A stretch of 64,000 nucleotides of DNA, taken from Paenibacillus sp. JDR-2. GTDB taxonomy: Bacteria > Bacillota > Bacilli > Paenibacillales > Paenibacillaceae. The notes beneath the pieces are model-generated. The model was given only the letters and a program-made list of their open reading frames with translations, was not told the DNA's origin and searched no databases. The translations under genes were made by a program, and so were the position numbers. Below, in pieces: positions 26,609 through 34,616 of the stretch. The stretch is from NCBI RefSeq assembly GCF_000023585.1, contig NC_012914.1, forward strand, positions 6,795,501-6,859,500, in the 5' to 3' direction. The first letter of the stretch is position 1; every line of letters begins with the position of its first letter.

Positions 26609-26811
26609 ACTTAAGGTCCCCCAGGGATCTTAAACACCATCGTACAGGCTTTCAGACTTCACTTAGGGTCCCTAAGGGACCTTAACCCACGGTAACCCGC
26701 CAATAGGATGCCGCATTCAGCTCCTTGCGTCAACTTAAGGTCCCTCAAGGACCTTAAACTGCTTCGGACAAGCTCGGTCAGCTCACTTAAGGCCCCTGGG
26801 GGACACTAAAC
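26609..26811. repeat. Four related palindromic elements in a non-coding block
   Basis: Imperfect palindromes of 26-27 bp with the form ACTTAAGGTCCCT-n-AGGGACCTTAAAC start at 26609, 26661, 26733 and 26785. Starts are 52, 72 and 52 bases apart, and the two 25-base gaps (first to second, third to fourth) share short identities such as TCG-n-ACA-n-GCT. This suggests a duplicated pair. The block fills the convergent gap (26535-26868) between lipL and a hypothetical gene, where I see no gene. It resembles REP/BIME elements; no function is assigned. Confidence 0.75.
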
Positions 26812-26868
26812 AACGAGCTCCGCGGGGACATCACCCCACCAACCTTACAGAACTCGTTATAAGTCCTC

Positions 26869-27642
26869 TCAACCCGTAATCTCCAGCTCTTCCCCCAACA
26901 GCTCCTTCAGCCTTGGCACGACTACTGCCTTGAAATGCTGAGGGTCTGCAGCGGAGACGTACAGGACCATACCGTCATTCTCTTCCGTATAGTTGAGGAA
27001 ATAACGATACTCCTCCACCGGCTTGTTCTGTTCCGCAATTGCACAGGTAAAACTCCAGTCCGTGAGCTCAAATGCACGTACGATTTCCTCCTGCGCGTTG
27101 ACCCGGTACCATAATATATTTTTCAAATAAACGGGACGATCGTTAGGCAGCAGCCAGACCGTATTGGTATCAGCCAACCGGCTGTTTACGAAAGCTTGCG
27201 TGGCTTCGTTCTCATCTTCCAGCGTGTAAGTTCCGTATCCCTCGTACACGGCGGACCCGATTTTGCGCAGCAGCTCTTCATTCAGCTCATCCATCGGGAC
27301 TTCCTTGAAATAAGCCAGCAGTTGGTCCATCACAGCCTGACTCGCCTTCGGGTCACGTTCGGGTGCATAGTGGCGAAGCAGAATCTCCTTCACCGCCGTA
27401 CTGATCTTCTGGTCCGGGTCAAGGATCGCGCCGGCATGAAACGTCTCCGCCGCGTCCATCATCAAGCTCTCTTTATGCGGGTCCTTATCCCGGTCCCAAT
27501 TCGTGTATTGAAACAAGACATCCGAATCCGGCTCGCGAAAAGCCAGTATAACCTTTGCCATGGTCTCAAAAGCGGCAGGCCCATAACCTAATTCATAGCC
27601 CTGTTCCAGCCGATAAGGAAACGAATCTATCATTAACTTCAA
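26869..27642 (-). CDS. Hypothetical protein
   Basis: A 257-residue soluble protein I do not recognise. It has no signal peptide or membrane segment. It is rich in acidic residues with several aromatic stretches (ILAFREPDSDVLFQYTNWDR, SAVYEGYGTYTLEDENEA, EEYRYFLNYTEENDGMVLYV). The TTG start has AAGGAGG 7 bases upstream, a strong signal that it is expressed. It is the last gene of a minus-strand series after a small alarmone synthetase, from which a terminator separates it. Confidence 0.7.
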   Translation of the reverse strand: MKLMIDSFPYRLEQGYELGYGPAAFETMAKVILAFREPDSDVLFQYTNWDRDKDPHKESLMMDAAETFHAGAILDPDQKISTAVKEILLRHYAPERDPKASQAVMDQLLAYFKEVPMDELNEELLRKIGSAVYEGYGTYTLEDENEATQAFVNSRLADTNTVWLLPNDRPVYLKNILWYRVNAQEEIVRAFELTDWSFTCAIAEQNKPVEEYRYFLNYTEENDGMVLYVSAADPQHFKAVVVPRLKELLGEELEITG

Positions 27643-27663
27643 GCATTTTCCTCCTTATAACAA

Positions 27664-27698
27664 CAAAAGTGCCGATAAGCATATATCGACACTCTTAT
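27664..27698 (-). terminator. Terminator of the alarmone synthetase gene
   Basis: AGTGCCGATA (27668-27677) pairs with TATCGACACT (27684-27693), with one mismatch, followed by TTTTGTT on the minus strand. Confidence 0.7.
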
Positions 27699-27703
27699 AC
27701 TTA

Positions 27704-28453
27704 TTAATTTTCCGGCTTCTCGCCGATCATCTCGAGCAGCGCGATTGGAATGTTGAACTGCTGATTGTCGATTTGCAGCATTCGGAGCTGCTCCTCGGCA
27801 TCAATCACGTTATCTCCCTTAATCTCGCCCATCTCCATGTGCAGACGCTCCATCTGACGGTCAAGAGCCGTTACCGAATCCGCAGCCGCCTTTAGCTCCT
27901 GCAGCAAGCCATCCGGCACCGCGGCATTGTATTTATAAAATATTTTATGCTCCAGGCTTGCCCAGAAATCCATCGCGATCGTCCGGATCTGCACCTCGAT
28001 GCAGACATGCTCCACGCGGTCGGACAGGAAGACCGGCACTTCAATGAGCATATGCAGGCTTTTGTACCCGTTAGGCTTCGGATTCTTGATATAGTCCTTA
28101 ACCTCGAGCACCTTCAGGTCGGACTGTCTCTTCAGCATTTCGGATATAAGATAGATATCTTTGATAAAAGAGCACGTAATGCGCAAGCCCGCGATATCCC
28201 GAATATTGTTCTTGATGCTTGGCAGCGAAATATCCAGGTTTTTGCGGACCAGCTTATTCATAATGCTCTCCGGGGATTTCAGCCGGGATTTGGTATGCTC
28301 GATCGGGTTATAGTCATGGAGCATTTGAAATTCCTCTTTCAGAATTTCGATCTTGGTCTCCATCTCATCCAGCGCAAACTTATACGTCATCATAAACCGA
28401 GTAATCAGTTGTTTCAGTTGTTGGAACTGCGATACACTGCTAAGAAGATTCAT
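27704..28453 (-). CDS. Small alarmone synthetase (RelQ/YjbM-type GTP pyrophosphokinase)
   Basis: A 249-residue stand-alone (p)ppGpp synthetase with no hydrolase domain. Synthetase motifs: RDIAGLRITCSF, NPKPNGYKSLHMLIEVP, EVQIRTIAMDFWASLEHKIFYKY. The C-terminal helical part (ELKAAADSVTALDRQMERLHMEM) should drive tetramer formation. It is longer than B. subtilis RelQ (211), with an extra tail ending IALLEMIGEKPEN. It makes the alarmone in response to stress independent of ribosome stalling. AGGAGG lies 8 bases before the ATG. Confidence 0.92.
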   Translation of the reverse strand: MNLLSSVSQFQQLKQLITRFMMTYKFALDEMETKIEILKEEFQMLHDYNPIEHTKSRLKSPESIMNKLVRKNLDISLPSIKNNIRDIAGLRITCSFIKDIYLISEMLKRQSDLKVLEVKDYIKNPKPNGYKSLHMLIEVPVFLSDRVEHVCIEVQIRTIAMDFWASLEHKIFYKYNAAVPDGLLQELKAAADSVTALDRQMERLHMEMGEIKGDNVIDAEEQLRMLQIDNQQFNIPIALLEMIGEKPEN

Positions 28454-28552
28454 GCTTCTTGCCTCCTGGCTCCGGCCGCCTCTTTGTGTGATGACCGGTA
28501 GTATTCCTATTCAGTATAACGCCCGCAAGGCCGTAATCGCAATTTTACCGCC

Positions 28553-29425
28553 TTACATCCACTCGCCCTTCGCCACGAGGAACACCTTACCGCCTATCTT
28601 AATCTCGAATTCCCCATTCTTCTTCGAGGCGTCAATCAACAGCAGGGAGTCCCGTCCGACGGAGTAGCCTTGCTCTACCCGAAGCCGGATATCGCTTGTG
28701 CCAAGCACCTCATGCTCCAGCAGATAACCGGCCAGATTGCCGTTTGCGCTGCCCGTAGCCGGATCCTCGTAATACCCGGTATCATTCACAAACACCCGGA
28801 CATGGAGATCGCTTGCTTCATGCACCGTTTCCCGCGTAAACACTAGAAGGTTGGCGTCCGCCGTCTCCTTAAGGAACTGCCCGAACTTCTGATGATGGAT
28901 GACGCAGCGCTTTACCGCGTCCAGCGTCTTCACGGGTACGATAACGGAAGGCAAACCCGTTGATGCGACCCGGATCGGCAAGTCTGCAGCTATATCTTCC
29001 ACGTTGATCTGGAGGATGTCCGCGATAACCGACGGATCAACAATTTCGCCAAAAGCCGGCTGCTTCTGGGTCATCCACAGTACGGGGTTCTTCCCTTCCG
29101 CAAACGAGACGGGAATCTGCCCCACGCCAAGATTCAACAGGATAGGCTCCTTCCCTTCCTTCTCATACAAATGCCGAATGACATAGGCCGTGCCTAGCGA
29201 AGGATGTCCCGCAAACGGGATTTCCGCGTCTGGCGTAAAGATACGAACGTTATAACCCCCGTCAGCCAACTTGTCCGACATAATGAAAGTAATCTCGGAG
29301 TAATTGAACTCCTTCGCAATCTGCTGCATCCCGGAAGTCTCGAGCTCTCCGTCAGGCAGCAGCACCGCCAATTGATTCCCCTGATATTTCCGTTCCGCAA
29401 ACACGTCTACCATATAAAACTGCAT
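28553..29425 (-). CDS. PhzF family isomerase/epimerase
   Basis: A 290-residue two-lobed protein of the diaminopimelate-epimerase superfamily. The family Glu is in NYSEITFIM (about residue 45). Other signatures: DVFAERKYQGNQLAVLL at the N-terminus, TPDAEIPFAGHPSLGTAYV, and YEDPATGSANGNLAGYLLEH. No phenazine genes are nearby, so this is one of the many PhzF-like enzymes of unknown substrate. GGGAGG is upstream of the ATG. Confidence 0.9.
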   Translation of the reverse strand: MQFYMVDVFAERKYQGNQLAVLLPDGELETSGMQQIAKEFNYSEITFIMSDKLADGGYNVRIFTPDAEIPFAGHPSLGTAYVIRHLYEKEGKEPILLNLGVGQIPVSFAEGKNPVLWMTQKQPAFGEIVDPSVIADILQINVEDIAADLPIRVASTGLPSVIVPVKTLDAVKRCVIHHQKFGQFLKETADANLLVFTRETVHEASDLHVRVFVNDTGYYEDPATGSANGNLAGYLLEHEVLGTSDIRLRVEQGYSVGRDSLLLIDASKKNGEFEIKIGGKVFLVAKGEWM

Positions 29426-29449
29426 CCAACTTCCTCCTCCCTAATGTGA

Positions 29450-29497
29450 AAAAAATGAAAAGAACGCCTCCGCCTCATGCGCGGACACGCCCTCCTA
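29450..29497 (-). terminator. Terminator of the ThrE domain gene
   Basis: On the minus strand GGCGTGTCCGC pairs with GCGGAGGCGTT, with one mismatch and wobble pairs, then TTCTTTTCATTTTTTT. Confidence 0.6.
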
Positions 29498-29506
29498 TTT
29501 ACAACC

Positions 29507-29950
29507 CTATAACCGCTCCAAACGGCGGATCGTCTGGTTGACCACCTCGGACAAGACGAGACCGATCGCTATCGTGCCCGAGATCATAAATGCTTTGACG
29601 CCTAGCTGAACAGCGACGTCATAATCGTTCTCCACGACCCTGCGCATCGCGTCGTAAGCAATGCCGCCCGGCACAAGCGGAATAATGCCCGCAACGCTAA
29701 ACACGATAACCGGCGTCTTGTACAGCTTCGCGAACAGCTGGCTGATCACCGCTACGATAATGACGGCAATCAGCGTGGCCGGAATCGTCTCCAACCCCAT
29801 CTCCGCGCAGGACCTATACAAAAGCCAGCCTACCATTCCAACAACGCCGCATTGGGGAAGCATCTGTCTAGGCGCGTTAAAGATAAGGCCAAACGCGGCC
29901 GATGCAATAAAGCTTGTAATCGCTTGTTCGATCCACAACATTCCCGACAT
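29507..29950 (-). CDS. ThrE-type threonine/serine exporter, C-terminal domain protein (YjjB-like)
   Basis: A 147-residue protein with five predicted membrane segments. AAFGLIFNAPRQMLPQCGVVG and AGIIPLVPGGIAYDAMRRVVENDYDVA are typical of the DUF3815 half of ThrE. GGAGG precedes the ATG at 29950; the open frame extends upstream but would place that site inside the gene. It forms a split exporter with the preceding gene, 19 bases away. Confidence 0.88.
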   Translation of the reverse strand: MSGMLWIEQAITSFIASAAFGLIFNAPRQMLPQCGVVGMVGWLLYRSCAEMGLETIPATLIAVIIVAVISQLFAKLYKTPVIVFSVAGIIPLVPGGIAYDAMRRVVENDYDVAVQLGVKAFMISGTIAIGLVLSEVVNQTIRRLERL

Positions 29951-29969
29951 GCCCGTCCCCTCCTCGACA

Positions 29970-30743
29970 TTAATAAAATGACAGCACCGCCGCAATACCC
30001 GCGCCGATCGCAAACGCCGTCAGAAACGCTTCTACCCCTTTGGACAGTCCCGACACAAGATGGCCCGCCATCAAGTCCCGGACGGCATTCGTAATATGCA
30101 GACCGGGCACAAGCGGCATAACCGAGCCGATAATGACGGTATCCATATTGAGAGCTAGTCCGCTTTTTATAAGCAAAATCGTTACTCCGCCAAGGATCAA
30201 GGAGGCTACAAACTCCGCAAACAGCTTAACCGGCACCAGCCGGTGCAGCAGCACCATGCTGCCGAAGCCTAATCCCCCCGCAAGGACAGCCGCCAGAAAG
30301 TCATGCCACGGGCCGCCGAACATAACGAGGAAGCAGCCGCTCGATACCGCGGCCACAAGCACCTGCAGCCAGGTCGGATAGGCGAAGGACAACTCGTCGA
30401 TCTCCGTCAGCAGGCGGTGAGCCTCGCTCACCTCCAGCTTCCCTTGGCTGATGCGCCGCGATATATCGTTCACCAGCGTCACTTTGCGCAGGTTTGTCGA
30501 TCTCTCGGAGATGCGAATCAGCCTCGTAGTTGGCACGGAAGCGTCCATCGCAAACAAAATGCCGGTTGGCGTGACATAGCTCTGCGCATCCGAAATACCG
30601 TAAGCAGCGGCGATCCGTACCATGGTATCCTCCACACGGTACGTCTCGCCGCCGTTCTGCAATATGATTTTGCCTGCAAGCAGGCAGGTCTGTGCGATTA
30701 GATGATAAGTATTAATCGGCTGCTCCATTACAGTAGAAGTCAT
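29970..30743 (-). CDS. ThrE-type threonine/serine exporter, N-terminal domain protein (YjjP-like)
   Basis: A 257-residue protein. The soluble N-terminal part carries the family motif ILQNGGETYRVEDTMVRIA, then five hydrophobic segments, ending with GLHITNAVRDLMAGHLVSG. This is the DUF1212 half of the ThrE amino-acid exporter; the second half is encoded next. AAGGAG lies 9 bases before the ATG. The pair follows a MATE gene with a 24-base gap, so co-transcription with it is likely. Confidence 0.9.
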   Translation of the reverse strand: MTSTVMEQPINTYHLIAQTCLLAGKIILQNGGETYRVEDTMVRIAAAYGISDAQSYVTPTGILFAMDASVPTTRLIRISERSTNLRKVTLVNDISRRISQGKLEVSEAHRLLTEIDELSFAYPTWLQVLVAAVSSGCFLVMFGGPWHDFLAAVLAGGLGFGSMVLLHRLVPVKLFAEFVASLILGGVTILLIKSGLALNMDTVIIGSVMPLVPGLHITNAVRDLMAGHLVSGLSKGVEAFLTAFAIGAGIAAVLSFY

Positions 30744-30767
30744 GGCTTAATGCTCCTTATGCCAATG

Positions 30768-32156
30768 TTACGTAGCGGTCGTCACCGGTTGTTCCGCGGG
30801 AGCCCGCTTCACCAGCGCATGCTTCTCCCACGCCCGGCTCCGCCAGCGGAAGAACATCGCAAAGGCCCGCAGCCATTCATCGGCCGCAATCGCAAGCCAG
30901 ATTCCCGGAAGGCCCATATCAAGCTGGAACACGAAGAAGTAACCAAGCGGCAGGCTCATGCCCACCATCGACACCGTACCCGCCCATAACGGGAACTTGG
31001 CGTCCCCGGATGCGCGAAGCGAGTTCACGAGAATAATGTTGATTGTGCGGCCCGTCTCCAAAATTACGCTGTAGAGCAGTACGTTTGCGCCCAGGCGGAT
31101 AATTTCCGGATCGTTCGTGAACATGGTCATCAATTGCTCGCGGAAAATCATCACCACCGCAATCATCACCGCTGTCGATGCCGAAGCCCAGCCCGTGCTG
31201 TACCATACCCGGTAATAAGCATCCGTCTGGCGGCCTGCGCCGATCATCCGGCCTACAATAATGGATGTACCTAATCCAATCGAAAAGGCCATTAAATAAA
31301 TGAACTGCGAGACGTTAGCCGCATACTGACGGGCGGCAAGCGATTCTTCGCCAAGGAAGGTCGCATAATACAGGAAGACCATCTGGCAGCCTTGATACAT
31401 CACCTGCTCAAGAGCGGACGGAATGCCGATTTTTAATATTTTGCCAATATACGTCTTGGATAATGTGAAATAATAGCGAATCTTTACGCGAACTTCCATA
31501 ATGCGATACAGCATCCAGAAGAAAACGACCAACGCCAGCGCCCGGCTGATGACCGTTGAAACCGCCGCACCGTGAACGCCCATCTGCGGAAATCCGAAAT
31601 GCCCGAAAATCAGCGCGTAATTGCCGATCAAATGGACGATATTCATGCCCAGCGAGACGAACATCGCTTCCTTCGTGAAGCCATGCACCCGGATAATCGC
31701 CGACACGGAATTAATTAAAGCCTGCAGGAAAATAAACCCGCCCACGAAGGACAAATAAGACTTCGCATGCTCCAGCACTTCGCCGTGCAGGTTCAGGCTC
31801 TGCAAGATCAGCCCGTTACAGATAACAAACACGATACTCAATAAAAGGCCAACAATCAGGTTCAGCGTAATGCTAAGCGCCGAAATTTTGGCGGCTTCTT
31901 TCATCTGCCTCGATCCGATGTATTGCGCAACAACGATCGAAGCACCGTTGCCGATAACCTCGAGCACCAGCAAAGCAATAAACAGGTACTGATTGGAGGC
32001 ACCCACGCCCGACACCGCATTATCCGAGATTGCGCTCAGCATAAAGGTATCGGCAAGCCCCATCAGCATAAATAACAATAATTCCAGAAATATCGGCCAT
32101 GTCAGAAATAAGAGATTAAACTCCTTCGATGGCTTCCCCGCCTGTGCGGCCGTCAT
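30768..32156 (-). CDS. MATE family efflux transporter
   Basis: A 462-residue protein with twelve hydrophobic segments and the MATE layout of two six-helix halves: LTWPIFLELLLFMLMGLADT and SAISDNAVSGVGASNQ at the start, GIPSALEQVMYQGCQMVF at the second half, and SIGLGTSIIVGRMIGAGR. It should export cationic compounds with sodium or proton antiport. It lies 29 bases after the ROK regulator gene, probably in one transcript. Confidence 0.9.
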   Translation of the reverse strand: MTAAQAGKPSKEFNLLFLTWPIFLELLLFMLMGLADTFMLSAISDNAVSGVGASNQYLFIALLVLEVIGNGASIVVAQYIGSRQMKEAAKISALSITLNLIVGLLLSIVFVICNGLILQSLNLHGEVLEHAKSYLSFVGGFIFLQALINSVSAIIRVHGFTKEAMFVSLGMNIVHLIGNYALIFGHFGFPQMGVHGAAVSTVISRALALVVFFWMLYRIMEVRVKIRYYFTLSKTYIGKILKIGIPSALEQVMYQGCQMVFLYYATFLGEESLAARQYAANVSQFIYLMAFSIGLGTSIIVGRMIGAGRQTDAYYRVWYSTGWASASTAVMIAVVMIFREQLMTMFTNDPEIIRLGANVLLYSVILETGRTINIILVNSLRASGDAKFPLWAGTVSMVGMSLPLGYFFVFQLDMGLPGIWLAIAADEWLRAFAMFFRWRSRAWEKHALVKRAPAEQPVTTAT

Positions 32157-32185
32157 GATGACACCTCTTCTTAAGTCAAATTCTT

Positions 32186-33388
32186 CTACGGCAGCTGCTT
32201 CAGCACCATTACGGCCGCACCGGCCGCAACAGCTTCTTCCTTAAGCAAACCTTTCGAGAACAACGGCTTATACTGCGGATAATAATACGTATGGCTTCTT
32301 GCTACCTCCACCGCCGTCTCAAACACGCTTTCGTGCGCATTAATAAGCGCTCCCCCCAGAATGACCTTCTCCGGATGCAGCACGTTAATCAAATTCGCTA
32401 ACCCGATTCCAAGATAAGCAGCAGCCTGCTTAAATTTCTCCTGCACCATTATATCACCGGCCGTCAGGGCGTGGAGCAGTTTTTCGAAACTCCAAATTTC
32501 GCCGTTGTCGCTATCGCTGCCGCTGCCACGGACTTCCCGGCCATGCGTCAGTGTTCCCGCCAAGGCCAGTTCGCGCACTTCGTTCTCGATAGCATGAACC
32601 GACACAAAGGACTCCAGCGACCCGTTAATCGCGCTGCCGGGCTGCGAGAGGTCGCCGGCCTGAATAATCATTCGGCCAATCGCCCCTTCCATATCGGTTG
32701 CTCCGTATACCAGCTGGCCGTTCGACATAACCGCCGACCGGAGACCGGCACCCACATGCACATACAGCATATGCTGGTAGTGCTCGCTTCTCAGCGCCCA
32801 ATGCTCTCCCACAAGCGCCGTATTCGCCCCGTTATCGAGCAGAACCGGGAACCCCAGCCGTTCCTCGAGCAGCTCGCAGATCGGCAGGTTATGCCAGCCC
32901 TGGGCAGGAAAATAAACGGGATCCAGAATGAGACCCCGTTCACGGTCAAGCGGACCTACTGCTCCAACGCCCATTCCGACAACGCTGGACGGCTGCAGGC
33001 CATTCTCCTGCAAGAACCGTTGGACGGCCTCCTGCACCCGGTTCAGAAATACGCCCGGCGTCATGCTCTCATCCATCTTCCAGCGAATGGCCGACAACCG
33101 GTTCATATGCATGTCGTATAGACCAATGGAAGAGTAGATGCGGGAGATCTCGAGTCCAAACAAATAGCCGTAGGTTGGATTCGTCTCGTAGAGAATGGGT
33201 CTTCTCCCGCCGGTAGAGCTGCCGCGCCCATGCTCGCGCAGCTTGTTTCCTTCAATCATCTCATCCAGCAGCCGCGTCATGGAGCTGCTTGGCATCGAGA
33301 ATTCCTTGATCAGCTCAGCGCGCGATACGACACCTCGCTGAGCGATGTAGGTATAGACCAGATTGGCCGGTGTCTTGGTAATGGACAT
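32186..33388 (-). CDS. ROK family transcriptional repressor
   Basis: A 400-residue ROK protein with an N-terminal winged helix (VVSRAELIKEFSMPSSSMTRLLDEMIEGNKL) and a sugar-kinase-like domain: GVGAVGPLDRERGLILDP, LDNGANTALVGEHWAL, GAGLRSAVM. The ATPase or zinc motif CxCGxxGC of active ROK kinases is missing, as in many repressors. Family members sense sugars or sugar phosphates. It sits between the YesN-type regulator and a MATE transporter and may link sugar status to either. Confidence 0.9.
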   Translation of the reverse strand: MSITKTPANLVYTYIAQRGVVSRAELIKEFSMPSSSMTRLLDEMIEGNKLREHGRGSSTGGRRPILYETNPTYGYLFGLEISRIYSSIGLYDMHMNRLSAIRWKMDESMTPGVFLNRVQEAVQRFLQENGLQPSSVVGMGVGAVGPLDRERGLILDPVYFPAQGWHNLPICELLEERLGFPVLLDNGANTALVGEHWALRSEHYQHMLYVHVGAGLRSAVMSNGQLVYGATDMEGAIGRMIIQAGDLSQPGSAINGSLESFVSVHAIENEVRELALAGTLTHGREVRGSGSDSDNGEIWSFEKLLHALTAGDIMVQEKFKQAAAYLGIGLANLINVLHPEKVILGGALINAHESVFETAVEVARSHTYYYPQYKPLFSKGLLKEEAVAAGAAVMVLKQLP

Positions 33389-33428
33389 AGGACTCCTTCA
33401 TCTACCCGAATGTGTGTTTTCAATAAGA

Positions 33429-34616
33429 TTACAACGGTTTTTCAATACCGTCCATCCGGTGACGCTGACGGAACTCCGACGGCGTCTCCCCGTACTTCTT
33501 GCGGAACAGCTGCGAGAAATGGCGCATGTCCTGATAACCGATCCGCTCGGCAACATCCGCAAGCTTCAGCTTGGGATTCAGCAGCATCTGCTTGGCCTGT
33601 TCAAGCCGCAAGCCGATAACATATTCCTTAAACCCCGATCCGGTCTTCTGCTTGAACAGCTGGCTGAAGTATACCGGATTCAGGTATACGATAGCCGCAA
33701 CCTTCTCAAGTGACAGATCGGCATGATAATGCGTCCGGATATATTGCAGCGCAACCTCAATGGACTGATCGCTTCCGCTTGCGTAATGCTCATACACCTG
33801 CGTCGACGAAGCCTGTCTCATCCGCTGCACTTCTCCCGGTACGGCATCGATATCTTCAATTCGGTCGGTATGCATGATCTGGAACGGCACGCGCAAATAC
33901 TTGATCAGATGCGTGCGCAGCTCTTCCAGTAGACTTGTGATCGTTCCGCTCTCCGGAAGCGTAACAAGTCCCAGAAGGCTCTTGCTGTCGTAAATCGTGA
34001 CAAACCCTTGACCATACTTCTCGATCAGCTCGCCCAGCACGTTCTCGATCATGAAATGCTCGAGCTGAACAACCTTGTCGCTCTCCATCTTGACCATAAT
34101 CAGGTTGAAATGCGGATGGCTGTCCATGAAAGGCATCATATCGAAGCGTCCGATATCGAGCCCTTGAGCCCAGCGCTGAAAAACCGCTTCCCGCAAATAG
34201 TTGCGGTTCAGCTTCAGCAGCTCGGCTTCTTCCGTCATCTCCCGCTCTTGCTCGATTTCCCCGCAGATCTTCTCGATCATCTCGGCCAGCACTTCCTTGC
34301 CGATCGGTTTAAGCAGATAGTCCTTCGCTCCAAGGCGCACAGCTTCCTGGGCGTAGCTGAATTCCGAATAGGCGGAGATCACAACCCACTTCACCCGGGG
34401 ATACATGCTGCGCGTCAAATTCATCATCTCCAGCCCCGTCATGCCAGGCATTAAAATATCCGTTAGCACAATATCAATCCGGTGCTTGCGCAGCTGGGCT
34501 ACCGCTTCTTCCGCATTGACAGCCAGATAAGTGCTGTAAGCAGGAAAGCGGTTGTTTAATGTCCGCTTGATACCTTCTCGTATGACGTTCTCGTCATCCA
34601 CGATTAATATGTTCAT
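33429..34616 (-). CDS. YesN-type response regulator with AraC DNA-binding domain
   Basis: A 395-residue regulator. The receiver domain (ILIVDDENVIREGIKRTL, phosphoacceptor Asp in DIVLTDILMPGMTGLEM, LKPIGKE) covers residues 1-125. A linker domain follows, then a C-terminal AraC double helix-turn-helix (SLEKVAAIVYLNPVYFSQLF, KLADVAERIGYQDMRHFSQLF). Its start overlaps the end of the kinase gene by 23 bases. It likely activates the upstream sugar transporter operon. Confidence 0.92.
   Translation of the reverse strand: MNILIVDDENVIREGIKRTLNNRFPAYSTYLAVNAEEAVAQLRKHRIDIVLTDILMPGMTGLEMMNLTRSMYPRVKWVVISAYSEFSYAQEAVRLGAKDYLLKPIGKEVLAEMIEKICGEIEQEREMTEEAELLKLNRNYLREAVFQRWAQGLDIGRFDMMPFMDSHPHFNLIMVKMESDKVVQLEHFMIENVLGELIEKYGQGFVTIYDSKSLLGLVTLPESGTITSLLEELRTHLIKYLRVPFQIMHTDRIEDIDAVPGEVQRMRQASSTQVYEHYASGSDQSIEVALQYIRTHYHADLSLEKVAAIVYLNPVYFSQLFKQKTGSGFKEYVIGLRLEQAKQMLLNPKLKLADVAERIGYQDMRHFSQLFRKKYGETPSEFRQRHRMDGIEKPL

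Noticed and set aside
26609..26811. CRISPR array or tandem terminators
   Set aside because: Repeats diverge from one another, gaps are 25 and 45 bases and partly similar to each other, and none of the palindromes has a T tail; the lipL terminator is separate at 26546-26572.
28553..29425. Phenazine biosynthesis gene
   Set aside because: PhzF-like sequence is clear, but no other phz genes are present; the family is broad.
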